Origin: Trichobilharzia regenti
Taxonomy: Eukaryota > Platyhelminthes > Trematoda > Strigeidida > Schistosomatidae
Direction: 5' to 3'
NCBI GenBank assembly: GCA_944472135.2
Contig: OX235263.1
Location: 30,805,379-30,869,378, forward strand
Length of the DNA stretch: 64,000 bases
The translations under genes were made by a program, and so were the position numbers. Below the pieces are notes generated by a model. That model had not been told where the DNA came from, searched no databases, and saw nothing but the letters and a program-made list of their open reading frames with translations. The stretch's first letter is position 1; each line of letters begins with the position of its first letter. Shown here in pieces: positions 1 through 11,060 of this stretch.

Positions 1-104
1 ATTCTCAGTTAAATTTATAGTTTGTCAAAACACAGAAAGACTTCAACATTAGGCGAGTTTATCTGCTGTAACAAAAAAAGTGACAAAAGATTATTAAAGA
101 TTAT

Positions 105-500
105 TATTATACTTGAATATCAATGAGCTGTTCACTGGCAACTGGTCCTATTCAGGTAGGTAGTAACCGGGGGTTCCAGTGGGAAGTCGTGACTAGTAGG
201 GTGCACCAGGTCGGGTGTGAGGACAAATACTCACCAGTGAAGACATTGGCTAGCGGTTGCGTTATATCGTGAATTGGCAGAAGTTAGAATTCACGGGCTG
301 GCCATTGAGTTGGGTCCCAGTGGCTTAATGGTCTACGAGATCGTCTTGTAACCAGAAGGTCCTGGATTCGAACCACGATGGGTGCGTACTGCTGAAGAGT
401 CCCAAACTAGACTGACGAAACAGCTGTCCAGTACTCCCAGGTTTTCCAGTGATTCTCTAACTAATGTCAGCTCATGATGAAATCCTGTAACCAAAAGATT
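105..500 (+). repeat. H1 repeat (SMalpha-like tRNA/hammerhead SINE), near full length
   Basis: This dispersed repeat has about 180 bp of leader, a tRNA-like promoter region, a hammerhead core and a tail. The A box reads TGGCTTAATGG (about 322-332) and the B box area reads ATTCGAACC (365-373). The ribozyme follows the B box directly. About 15 bases typical of the unit's own 3' end (ACTTGAATATC, 111-121) sit just before the leader, as if an earlier unit had preceded it. Schistosome SMalpha repeats are known to combine a pol III promoter with a hammerhead; this family shares that layout but has a different stem III. It is probably transcribed by pol III if active. Confidence 0.75.
386..434 (+). 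ncRNA. Type I hammerhead ribozyme of H1 copy at 0.1 kb
   Basis: Stem I is GTACTG (386-391) pairing with CAGTAC (429-434). The core CTGAAGA (392-398) fits C3-A9 with A at the variable position 7. Stem II is GTC/GAC with a loop lengthened by a 3-base insertion. GAA (417-419) is followed by the self-complementary ACAGCTGT, which can close as a two-pair stem III or pair with a second copy. C428 is the predicted cleavage position. All invariant core bases are present; the long stem II loop may weaken it. Confidence 0.65.
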
Positions 501-659
501 ATTAACTGACTGATGCTTTTGTCACAATTTATTGCTCGTTATCTGATATGTTATCATACTCTGCTACAGTAATTAATCTCTACACATCCATTAATTGAAA
601 GACTTAACTGAGAAAAATAAAAGCAACTTGAAAACCCCCTTTGAGTCATGTCAAAAAGG

Positions 660-890
660 CGTTCAGCGAAGAGTTACTTTGTAACCGGAAAGCCTGGGTT
701 CGAACCCTGATGAGTGCGTACTGCTGAAGAGTCCCAAACTAGGACGAAACAGCTGTCCAATATTCCTAGGTTTTCCAGTGGTTATCTAACCAATATCAGC
801 TCATGATGAAAACGGTGTGGAATGAAGCTGTAAATCAAAAAAAAAAAAAATTAAATCAAATCCCTGCAAGCCAACATTTATAGAGTTAGT
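660..890 (+). repeat. H1 repeat, 5'-truncated copy with altered tail
   Basis: The copy begins near the A/B-box region and has a clear B box (GGGTTCGAACCC, 697-708). The ribozyme follows. The usual tail is interrupted at about 811-846 by a segment reading GGTGTGGAATGAAGC and an A-run, then resumes with the typical CAAATCCC. That interposed segment also occurs at the 3' part of S2b repeats (about 22895 and 41110), so this copy appears to be a recombinant or hybrid tail. Confidence 0.7.
718..763 (+). ncRNA. Hammerhead ribozyme of H1 copy at 0.7 kb, weakened stem I
   Basis: Core CTGAAGA (724-730), stem II GTCC/GGAC (731-734 and 742-745), GAA (746-748), stem III palindrome ACAGCTGT (749-756) and C757 are all intact. 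The 3' strand of stem I reads CAATAT instead of CAGTAC, leaving mismatches with GTACTG, so activity would be lower if any remains. Confidence 0.55.
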
Positions 891-1902
891 CTTCTCAATG
901 ATATCATAATATGCGATTGTACAATTTGAGAATGATATAACCTAAAAGAGTAACTATTCACTGGTTGCTTTTCCTTTTACAGAAAAATAAAAGTTGATAT
1001 TAGTGAGAACTTAAAATTTGTGCTTATTCTGTAGTATACTAAAATTAAATAATATTTGCATCAAGTAATAATGCATAAAAACAGGCCTAGAGACATTCAC
1101 TTTCGAGATATGTGTTCTATAGCAGTATAAATTGTCCATTTTATGGTTTGTTAAGCATAGATTTGAACAGTTACGTTGTGAGTTATTGTTAGTGAGGACA
1201 GAGAATCAAATTAACTAGAATTCTGTCGACTCACGTTTTTATATTTGAATTGTATTCGCTAATATTATTCAAATAGGGTTGTTTCAAACTTTATGTATAA
1301 GTTTACACAATGAAAAAAGAAACGCATAGTTAAATTCAACATTTTTGTTTGCATTTAGTATCTGAAATGAAATCAGCCTTTGTCTTTCTTTTTTTTGTGT
1401 TAAATTCGATATGTACCAATCGATTTTAGGTGGTAAGCAGATCATCTTTTACACCCAATTTATAAGTGTCAATATCAGGTCGTAGTGAATCATTTTTATT
1501 ATTATTATTGACTTTTCCTGTACCATTTACATAAAACGCAATGTCTACCTCGAATACACTGTTTGTTGTTATTCACTACACTTACTCGTTTCTATGGTTT
1601 CTTTTCATTGACAGTGAGTGATATGAAAGTTAGGCAGAAACTTCATTATTTTTCAAAATAAAATTCAAATTTTTCGCAACAAATAAATAATGATATACAA
1701 TTCTTTTTTGATTTATAGAATAAAGAGAAATGTGGCAGTATTGATGAAATTCACCTTATGTAAAAATTAATTCTAATATAATGAGTGATGGTTAAAGGGG
1801 AATTGAAAAATGGGGATCACAGGAGATTTCGAACCTGGTTTTCATTTTAACTTCAGTAATCACCTACTACATCAACAGTAGTCAGCTGATCTAAGAGTAG
1901 GT
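891..1902. other. AT-rich stretch without recognised content
   Basis: No ORF, tRNA-like box or repeat shared with the rest of the window was recognised. The sequence is strongly AT-rich with short homopolymers. Confidence 0.5.
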
Positions 1903-2245
1903 TAGATGGTTGAAGGCAGTAATCCATGATCCTAGGTTTTCGTGGTTGTTCTTGGTATCCGTCATCAAGGCACTGCTACTGAGTTCAGTTATAACGCATG
2001 TTCGGATCTCAAAGGAGATATCACTTCCTTCAAAGTTTCAGATACACCTTGCTGACGGGCGCCAACAAACACAAAAACTGTGTCCAGGGCTTCCTACAGA
2101 TTGCCAGCGACCATGTAACATCAATTCAGAGTGTACTGCAATGGTCAGTAACCCAGTTTAGTGGCCACATTGAAAACTTGACTGGTAGTATTCAGTCAGC
2201 ACCAACGTCAAGGACTCGATGCATGACAGTGGTTACACCCTAGTG
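1903..2245 (+). repeat. H2 repeat, permuted or multimeric relic
   Basis: From 1903 to about 2000 an antisense H2 tail is visible (its tail motif CCTAGG at 1932). From about 2000 a sense copy runs through the B-box remnant (TTCGGATCTC), a hammerhead-like core (CTGACGG at 2052-2058), the tail (GGCTTCCTACAG, 2085-2101) and then on into the segment that normally lies upstream of the tRNA-like region (GTGGCCACATTGAAAACTTG, 2161-2180). Running from ribozyme through tail into leader means the copy crosses the unit junction, as expected for a tandem or circular precursor. Short ORFs here are spurious. Confidence 0.6.
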
Positions 2246-2479
2246 ATCGATCAATTAGTGAATCTAAGATTATCCCTGATAGTCTTAGGATCTAGTAGTC
2301 TTCTTTTTAAATCCAAACTCATGTGACACACTCATCATACTTCTTAGCTTCTTTAACTTAGTCAAGATAAATTTCTTCACCAATCAGCATCATTCAGAAA
2401 TCTGTAAAAATTAATATGAACAAAATTGATATTTCCTCCTGTCGTAGGACATTATACAAATAAGGATCCACAACTCAAT

Positions 2480-3028
2480 CTGTCTGTCTGTTTTCAACAT
2501 AGAACTTTGCACCAGATGTGCAGCAGTTCAAGTCGCCTCACTCCATGTAGCACACAAAGCAGAATAGGGACAGTAAACAGAGGTGTGACACAGAGGAATA
2601 GTAATAACGAAGAACAATAGAGTTTGATTGGAAATCATAAGTCACAAGGAGTGGATGAACCTGCGCCTGTCATTGAGAACGATTTCGAGCCTTATCACCA
2701 ATTGCTTCCAGCCATTAGTTTTTACCATCCCGATGACCCCAACCAGGAAGTCTACACCTTCCTACGTGACTGGCTTAGACTAACTGTTGTGGACTTCATC
2801 GACTGGTGCCATGCTTTGGTATGACCACCACTACCGACTCTTTTCCAACCTCACCCTATGTCAGCTAACATTGCCCATTGTCGAGGAAGGCGATGACTAG
2901 GCATACCGTAACACATGTCCTAACTATCTCAGTCGATGTAGCTTCACAGCCTCGTCGATTGATTTCCCCTCCTTACCTAGCACTCGACGCCTAACTTCAA
3001 TATTGTTCACCTTATCATTATTATTATA
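2480..3028 (-). mobile_element. SR2-like RTE LINE, 5'-truncated 3' end with 12-bp TSD
   Basis: A 549-bp insertion is bounded by the direct repeat CCACAACTCAAT (2468-2479 and 3029-3040). On the minus strand it encodes eroded C-terminal LINE protein sequence homologous to the longer copy at 53437-54286. It ends in a GACA-type microsatellite tail, seen on the plus strand as CTGTCTGTCTG. The same tail and short 3' untranslated segment appear in both copies. A TSD plus 5' truncation indicates ordinary target-primed reverse transcription. Assignment to the schistosome RTE group is by the C-terminal protein pattern. Confidence 0.8.
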
Positions 3029-3040
3029 CCACAACTCAAT

Positions 3041-5216
3041 AAAGGATTGAGTCCAAGATCTTCTGATTTCTAAATTAGTTCTTAGCCATTTCGCCACCGT
3101 GAGAAAGTGATACTCTTTATGATCTTAAAATTCTGTTTATTTGCCAAATAACAATTGGTGCAATGTGGTGTTATCGTTGTATGATTTTCGCTATAACTGA
3201 TTTGACAGTATTTTAATAGCTTGGAATGGAAGGCACGAATAAATTTAATTTCTCATTCTTAAAAATGTATACTTTATGATTCACCGATTTAAGAGTAAAG
3301 ATGGATTGATAATTTAGACCACTGTAAGGAAACTGGACAGGATACCATGAATCCTAATGTCTCTCCTTATCGACTGTTTAGAAAGCTGCTTTACATTTGT
3401 CTTGCTATTACATCTTTGTTAGCTGCGAAATCCACACCGAACTTGACGCGGTCACTTATAAAAGATCTGATCGTTTGACAGTGTACAATGTATTATAGAC
3501 ACACTTTTGGTTTTTGAGGCATTTTACTAAGGGTTTGTTAAATTCGTTTTTGTTTTTGTAAAGTAAGAGATCAGTGTAGTATTAGACAACCTCTATGGCT
3601 TCTTCTTCTTCATGGATTTTGATATGAAAACGTGATGGAACAAATGGAACAACCAGTTTTATATACAACATTTATAATTTCCAATATTCTCGTAGAATGA
3701 AAAATTTCTTCCACAGTGTTGATACCCATGTTTTACTAAAGTCAATCGACTTCACTACAAGGTAGATCTGTCGAACACTAAACTCACTACAGAAAGTAGT
3801 AGCCTCAATGTAAGAGTGAATTTGATGCATGTTTCACAACTCATATAAAGATACTATTTTACGCTTTCTACTTTTCAATGGTTTAATTAACTGTTTTACT
3901 AACTTCCCCCTCTTCAATTCTCTTTATTTTAAACCATCAGTTCCAGATATTAGCGAACTGTTCAGATTTGAAATGATTTTATGCGTATATTTTTCATTAC
4001 AGGCATAAAATGATCAGTTATTGATTTAATTGTAAGTAATTGACAACGTAATGAGTTTAAATACCGATTTGATTGGTGAACTTTCTTAGGTATATGACGC
4101 CTTAATCCGTTTGATTTCGCTTTCGTTTTTACAACTGACACCCATTTTGGCACAAATTAACATCTGTCTGAGTGTCACTTAAAACCCAGGAAATATGCAC
4201 AGTTGTTTCTTTATGATCAAAAGCTTTTCAGTACCACATGAGCAACAGAGATATAACCTGTAGGCTTAGGAGGTGGATGTATTGCTATTCAACCATTACG
4301 TCTGAACACAGTGTTATTAATTAACATGTACTTAACTTTATTTCTAATCCGACTGTTCTTAGCCCTTTTATGTTTGTGCATTAATTGAAAAAAACCCAAC
4401 ATGTAACAAAGTAGCTGACTAATCTTCTTCTGGATTTCAGTGTTTCCCTAAATTATATTGGTAAACGATGGTATTCACTTAAAAATTTATTGATTGGAAT
4501 CATTTAAAATAGTTTTTAACCTCACATTTGGTTGATTCTCACGTGTAAAGGCATAAAATGAAATTCTATAATCGGCTTAACTTTATTTTGTTGGCAATAG
4601 GATAAAGTGCGGTGCAATTAAATGTTGAAGGGATTAAGTAGATTGTAAAAACAAAACAAACAATGTTTTTCACTTTCTCATGAGTACTTCTGTGGCATTT
4701 ATTTTGTGTAAGTGGAATGTATTTAATGGGATTGGAAGAAAAACTCAAAATTAATACTTAGCTTATATCCTATTTTATATATTCAGGATACACAAGGACA
4801 AAATGAAACTCTAATAGAAATGTAAACAAACTATTGATTTCCTAGCATCTTAACATTTGTTTGAATATCTATCGTTGATTGACTGATTTTTTTGTCGGTC
4901 TGCTTAAATCACTGCGCTACCTAAATTTTCTATTCATTTTAATGTATCATGTTCACTCTGTTTCATATTGTTTTAATCCTACAATTTTGTCTAAGAATAG
5001 CAATGTATACTTAGGCACATTTTCAAATGGGTTTCAATCTATTGCTACGAATTTTCAGACGGGAATGGAGAAGAAACTTTGTAGATTACTGGAGCATGTG
5101 TCGGTTAAAACAGAAACGCTTCAGTTGATATATTATCGCTTATTATATTACTTAAAGATTCCGTGCAAGTAGTGAATAACTTGTAATAATAAAGTTGCTG
5201 AAAATTCTGTATTGTC
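3041..5216. other. Unannotated AT-rich stretch
   Basis: Only short ORFs occur; the longest (4879-5172, plus, 97 codons) has a hydrophobic start but no recognised domain. A stretch at about 4900-4925 (TGCTTAAATCACTG) recurs near 14527 in a similar context, hinting at an old unidentified repeat. Nothing else is supportable. Confidence 0.4.
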
Positions 5217-5683
5217 TATAAAGTTATTATTATTATTAATTTACTTTATTTCAAAAACAGTACTTATAATACAGAATGGAATTCTCAGCATTTGTCATAT
5301 TACTGCATCTGATTTACTCAAAATAAAATTAACCACAGGAATTTGTCCACATTTAGAGTAGAAAGTCAAAAATATTCGAAGTACAAAATGAGAATAATAA
5401 TTATATTAATAATAACAGTGGGTTTGTTATTTCAAACAGTATTGTAAAGTCAGTTTGAAAATTTTAGCATGTTAGAGATTATTGAATCTAATGTTCTGTT
5501 GATATAGCATTCTGAGGGGAAAGACAAAAAATAACAATTATTACATAGCTCAAAGGATGTTTACACTAATGAGAAAATAAACACAAAATATGAGAGGATT
5601 ATAAATATAAGAATAATGGTAACTATAAACTTGGTGGAATAAGGATGGAGAAAATAGTTTATTTACTAGTAGTGCAAAGAAAG

Positions 5684-7472
5684 TTAGTTAGTTAGTTCGC
5701 CCTTGACACTATTTTCACCACATAAAATACATGCCAGATATGGTATAGTGGCAATTTTATAGTTAAACGTACGTGCATATAGCCTTTTGAAATGGTTTCT
5801 TGTTTTACCTGAGGAGATACAAGGTGAAAGCTGCAGGTAAAATGGATACTCACAGTCTGCCAAAATCAAGTGCCCATCGTCAATGACGATTGCAACTATA
5901 TGACCCAAAGGCATACCACTCGCCTTACTGACAGTCTCCAGAGTTCTACGAAGTATGACATAGTCTTTTCAAAGCAATCCAGGAAAGAAGAATAGGTAAG
6001 ATGCACGAGTTGACAAACTGTAAGATGAGGAGGGATTGAGTTATCCTCTTAGAAATCGCTAAGACATGGGAAGATCAGGATAGGTCAGAAGAAAGAATTA
6101 ATTCAAGATACTTAACTTCAGACTTGATTCCTATATCAGTATCATCAGTTTTACAACGGTCATAGGAATTAACAGCTTCACTTAACTTTCTTTTACATCG
6201 GAAACTGCAATTAACAGTCTGAAATTAAGAAGGACATACTTTAAGGCAGTTAGACGAAGACCATTTGCTAACTTCTGAAAGAAAGCTGTTCATCTTAGTA
6301 CAGTCTAGATGGGAGTTAACAGACATTAAAATAGTTAGATTGTCCGCATACTTAACAGAGTTCGTTTCATGATCAGAGTGAGGAAAGTCATGGAAGAAGA
6401 AAGAAAAGAGAAAAGAAGAAAGGACAGCACCTTGAGGGACACGAGCCTCAGTAAGCAATCAAGTGGACGACTTCCCCTGACATACAATGTACTGCCTTCT
6501 TACTGAGAAATAAGAATGCATCCATTTGACAACCTAACAGTCAGTTTGAGTTTCGGCAAGCTTATTTAACAAAATGTCCCTAGGTACTGAGTCGAAAGCA
6601 GATGTGTATTCTAGGAAGGTGCAGCGAACAAATTTAGTTCCATTATAGATAAGATTTTTATTTTGATAAATCTTATCTATAATGGAATTATACTCTACCA
6701 CAGTGCCCAAGTTTTATACTTAGAACAAATTTAGCCCCCTTGTCTAAGCTGGAGACAATCTTATGACGCAAGACTGCAGCTCCATCTAATGCACTTCTAC
6801 CATGTTTATAGGCGAATTGTTTGGGATCGTTAAATGCTTTAAGTGAGGGCTCATAGTTTTTAGAAAAGGAGAGGTAATACCAATAGGTCTAAATTTAATA
6901 CATGCTCTCGTAGGTGACTTAGGCATAGGTAGAACTTTAATGTCCTTCCAAATGGCTGGCACGACATTTCTAGAAAAGATTCATTAAATATGTCAATGAG
7001 AGAATATCTGCAAATTTTTTGAGAATAACGCTAGGCAAACCATCTAGTCCTAGGCTACAAGAAGGGTTCAGTAACTGGAGACATTTTAGAGCATCATTTG
7101 TATTGAAACCAGAGGAGCAACTTTCATCAACACTTGTAACACTAGAAAGTTTGTCATCTGCTTACCACCAGTAATTTCTTTGAAAAGTTTCTATATATTA
7201 GAGGCGTTGTTACAGGATATAAACTTCTTGTTATAAAATGAATTCAACCTGTGCATTTCAGACTTGATTAGGATGTTAATTCTTTTCAAACCAATGTTAT
7301 CCTTCGTTTTATATAGCTTTTCCTTTACCCTGCGAAGCCTTTTAAGTTGAGGGGAGGAGAAACTGCCAAATCTAATGAGGAGTGTTTCTCTGGGACAACA
7401 GGCGTCAAGACAAAATTTGAGATAACATGTAATATTTAATACAGTGTTATCAAGACAGTCTTCATTAAACAA
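5684..7472 (-). pseudogene. CR1-like reverse transcriptase, multiply broken
   Basis: Pieces in order: an RT-upstream linker (7191-7472); an RT block with FAYKHGRSALDGAAVL (about 6765-6830); the A motif FLEYTSAFDSVPRDIL (about 6570-6620), which holds the first catalytic Asp; the VPQGAVLS block and the metal-binding box (6225-6458); and a C-terminal tail with PYLACIL (5684-5914). The usual YADD box reads YADN, so the second catalytic Asp is lost. Stops and frame changes separate the pieces. This is a dead copy. Confidence 0.75.
6638..6722 (-). repeat. 85-bp palindrome-bearing insertion with 12-bp TSD
   Basis: The direct repeat GAACAAATTTAG (6626-6637 and 6723-6734) flanks 85 bp that interrupt the LINE reverse transcriptase. 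The insert contains a strong foldback: TTCCATTATAGATAAGAT pairs with the complementary stretch ending at about 6697. The remaining part (CACTGTGGTAGAGTATAATT, read on the minus strand) is shared with repeats at 21327-21515 and 50960-51060. It is a short non-autonomous mobile repeat of unknown class. Confidence 0.7.
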
Positions 7473-7810
7473 GTCCCACCTTATGTCTTAGAGAATGCTT
7501 CTAAGGTTTTGAACATTATCCTTAGAGTAACATCCATGTAAAGTTTTCTTGGACAAGTGTGAAAAGGTTCTCTTGTGTAACTTTCCATAAATTTTGGCTA
7601 AAACCCGTACAATACAATGATCGGTGTTAAACAGTTTGATGATCTCTACAAGTCAATACCGTTGGAATATTATTTAACTCAACAATGTGATGATTAAAAT
7701 AAATAACTGAGCATTATAGTATACTTACCTGTGAGGAATCTAAAGTTGTTACTTGTGTTATATTTGACATGAGCAGAGAAGTCGTCTAGCTCAATCAACT
7801 CATGTATACC

Positions 7811-10800
7811 TATTATTATTATTGCTCCCTTGGGTTCCTAGTGGAACATAGGGCTTCAACTGCACGTCTCCATTTGCTTCTGTCTTCTACTGTACTTTTC
7901 GCCTGCATCCATGTTAGTCCATATTCTTTCAACTCCTCTTCACACGATCTCCTCCATGTCACCCTTGCACTGACGTCCCACTCGCCGCTTCCCTTTCGGG
8001 TTCCACTCGAGGGCTTGACGCGCGATGTCACCAACCGGTCTCCTCAGCGAGTGTCCGATCCATCTCCACTTTCTCCTGCATATTTGTTGGGGCGATTGGT
8101 TCTTGCTTTGTTTGTTCCCATAATTCCTTGTTGGTGATTCTTTCCGGCCATCTGATCTTCAGTATAGAGCGAAGACAGTTGTTAATAAAGGCCTTTTGGA
8201 AATATTCTTTGTGACCCGCCAAGTTTCTGATCCGTATAGAAGAACTGACTTTACGTTTGTATTGAAAATCCGAATTTTGTTGTTGATGCTGAGTGACGAA
8301 GATTTCCAGATTGATTTCAGGTTGATGAATGTGTTTCTCGCCCTTCCCGATTCTCGCTCGATTTGACATCCTCGTCCGTTCCGACTGCTGTAGTTGAGAC
8401 AATGCTCCCTAGATAAGTGAATGAAGTAACCTCTTTCAAATCCCTCCCGTTGATGGTGATTGACGGTGGGTTGCTGTTGTTGGTTGGTTATTTTCATAAC
8501 CTCCGTCTTGTCTATGTTTACCTGGAGTCCTGTCTTCGCTGGCTGCTTCTTCGACCAGTTTGTCGGTTTTCGCTTGTAAGTCTTCGATTTTGTGTGACAT
8601 CAAACATAAATCATCCACGCGCGAAATCCAGGTCTTCTAGGTTCTTCACGTCGGTCCAGGATATCCCTGTCTTCTCGTTTCCCACTACTGTCTGACGCAT
8701 AATCCAGTCAGTCCACCACAATTAGGAATATCATTGGTGATAATAAGCACCCTTGTCTGACTCCTGTGTTTACTCCAAACGCCTCGCTGAGTTTTCCGTT
8801 GTGGATCACTTGACATGTGCCGTTGTCGTACAGCTGTTGAATAAGGTTGATGAATATTTGGGGTACGCCATAGTACTCGAGTAATTTCCAAATTACTTCA
8901 CGGTCAACGCTGTCGAAGGCCTTCTCAAAGTCTATAAAGTTGAGGTAGAGGTTTGATTGCCATTCCATGCTTTGTTCTGTGATGATGATGCGTAGAGTTG
9001 CAATTTGGTCAGTACATGATTTGCCTTTCCTGAATCCAGCTTGTTCTGGTCGGAGTTCTGTCTCCAGTGCGTCCTTTAATCTCTCCAGGATGATGCGACT
9101 CAGGATTTTACTTGGCGTCGATAGGAGCATGATTCCTCGCCAGTTCTTGCAGATGAGTCCTAAGTCGCCCTTCTTTGGTAGTTTCACGAGGTAACCTTTC
9201 CTCCAGTCAGTAGGCACCTTTCCCTCCTTCCAGACCTTTTGCAATAATGGAGTCAGCATGTCTGCTGTAGTCTCTGGGTCCGCTTTCAGTGCTTCAGGGG
9301 GTATTCCATCTGGTCCGGCTGTTTTCCAGCTTTCAGAAGTTTGATTGCGTTCAAGACTTCAGCTCTCGTTGGAGGATTGGTGTCAACTTGCAGTTGTGTG
9401 CGCGCTGTTGTTGGTATTTCTGGACGGGTTGCAGGTGATGGTCGGTTCAAGAGTCCTTTGAAGTGATCCGCCCATTGTTTAATCTGTTTTTCTTCCTTGG
9501 TAATGGGCTTCCCTTGGCTGTCTTTTATAGGTTTCGCTTGTGTTGATCTCTTCCCGGATAGAGATTTGGTTATCTGATATAGTGTCCTCAGGTCCCTTTT
9601 GCCTGCTGCCTTCTCAGCTTCAGTGGCCAGGTTGTCGTAGAATCGTCTTTTGTCCTTCCTAGCACTTTCTTCACTTCTTTGTCCAATGCTTTGTAAGTTG
9701 AGCTCATCGTCTCCTTCTCCTGTCCGTCCTTGCATTGAATCATTTTCTCTTTCACCATTCTCCTCTCTTCTATTAATTTCCAAGTGTCCGTTGAGAGCCA
9801 TTCCTTGTCTTGTCTCTTCTTTCTTCCTAGAACCGTTGAACACGTTTCGTTGAGAATCGCCTTCAGAGACTTCCAATGTTCTTCCACGCATGATTCTTCA
9901 GTGATGTCGCGTAGTGTTTCCTGCTTTGCTCTGACAGTTGCAGTGAAGGTGTCTTTTGTGGTTGTGTCCTTCAGTTTGAGTGTTGAACTTGCATTGTGGC
10001 CTATCCCCAGCTATCCTCGAGGCTTTTAGTTTCACCTTGAAAGTCCCTTCTACTAGATAGTGGTCTGAACCCACATCTGCTCCTCTCCTTGACCTTGTGT
10101 CCAGTAGGCTCCGTCTCCACTTTCTTGAAATTGAGATGAAGTCTATTTGATTCTTGGTGTTTCCATCTGGTGAAATCCATGTCGTCTTGTGTATATCCTT
10201 GTGTTTGAACACACTACCACCAATCACCAAATCATTGAAGGCGCAGAAGTCTGAGAAGAGTTCACCATTGTCGTTCATTTCACCGAGGGCCTCACGACCC
10301 ATGGTGAGTTCTCTTCCTGTGTTGTCTCCTCCCAGCTTCGCATTCATGTCGCCCATCAGGATTTTGATATCGCCATTTGGGACGTTGTCCATTATTGCTT
10401 GTAGTTGTCTGTAGAACGCCTCCTTCTTCTCTTGTTCTGAGACGTTTGTAGGCGCATAGCATTGAATGACTGTAACTTTCCTTCCTTTTGAGTTGAACCT
10501 GGCTGTCATTATCCTGGAGGAGATTGGTTCCCACTGCATGAGAGCTTTGGTTGCTGTTGGTGACATCATGATGGCCACTCCCTCGGTGTGCTCGTGGTTG
10601 TCCTCTGGGTGGCCGGAAAGATTACTGTCTCTCCAGTAGGTAGTTGGCACCTTCCAGTTCCGTTCCATCTGCTTTCGCAGATTCCCAACACTTCTATTCT
10701 GTACCTTCTCATTTCAGCGGCTATCTGGGCAGCCTTTCCAGTTTCGTACATTGTACGAACATTCCAGGTACCCATCCTTACTTTTGCTTTCATCGAAAGA

Positions 10801-11060
10801 AGGCACATCGGCTGACTGGCTTCCCGAAGGCTTTCACCAGCCTGCGTCATTTCACTTCCCCGATTCCAGCGAAAAGTAAGGCTATTGCTTATGTTTTTAG
10901 AATTTTTAATATATTTATTCGTTGAAGTTTCTGTAGCGATTTGGTTGTTTTACAGGGGTGGAGTTGCTAGCACCACGCCCCAACCCTCCCTCTTTACCCG
11001 GGCTTGGGACCGGCGAGAAAACTAGTAAGCTAGTAGCCTAGCAAGCTAGCATCTGGCGAG
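7811..11060 (-). mobile_element. RTE-B non-LTR retrotransposon, full length but inactivated
   Basis: About 3.2 kb on the minus strand, the normal size for RTE elements. The 3' end is the (TAT)n run at 7811-7823 (ATA on the element strand) preceded by the family 3' motif around 7824-7860. The 5' untranslated region extends past 10990 and ends near 11015-11060. Its sequence (CTAGCAACTCCACCCCTGTA on the element strand) is also found in S2 SINEs. Coding capacity is broken into several overlapping frames. No clear TSD was seen. Confidence 0.85.
7830..10850 (-). pseudogene. RTE-B endonuclease/reverse transcriptase ORF, frameshifted
   Basis: In protein order: start of the AP-type endonuclease (10566-10850, with GTWNVRT and ICESRWNG), rest of the endonuclease (9898-10668, with MGDMNAK, QIDFIS and GSDHYLV), connecting region (9286-9891), reverse transcriptase (8708-9259, with LNFIDFEKAFDSVDREV and GVRQGCLLSP), and the FADD region plus C-terminal arm in several frames (7830-8700). 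At least five frame changes separate these parts. The proteins resemble RTE-A (16290-18728) closely enough to be a sister subfamily. No functional product is expected. Confidence 0.85.

Larger units (their letters stand above)
5226..7560 (-). mobile_element. CR1-like non-LTR retrotransposon, eroded
   Basis: This minus-strand LINE runs from a (TAA)n-type 3' tail at about 5226-5242 through an AT-rich 3' untranslated region to coding sequence. Its 3' untranslated region is shared with remnants at about 20264 and 50383. The coding part is broken by stops and frameshifts and split by a small insertion at 6638-6722. The 5' limit is unclear; recognisable protein sequence stops at about 7472. The type of reverse transcriptase fits the CR1/SR1 branch of schistosome LINEs. 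Confidence 0.7.

Noticed and set aside
8417..10925. Plus-strand ORFs opposite RTE-B
   Set aside because: Antisense shadows; the minus strand holds the recognisable endonuclease and reverse transcriptase.
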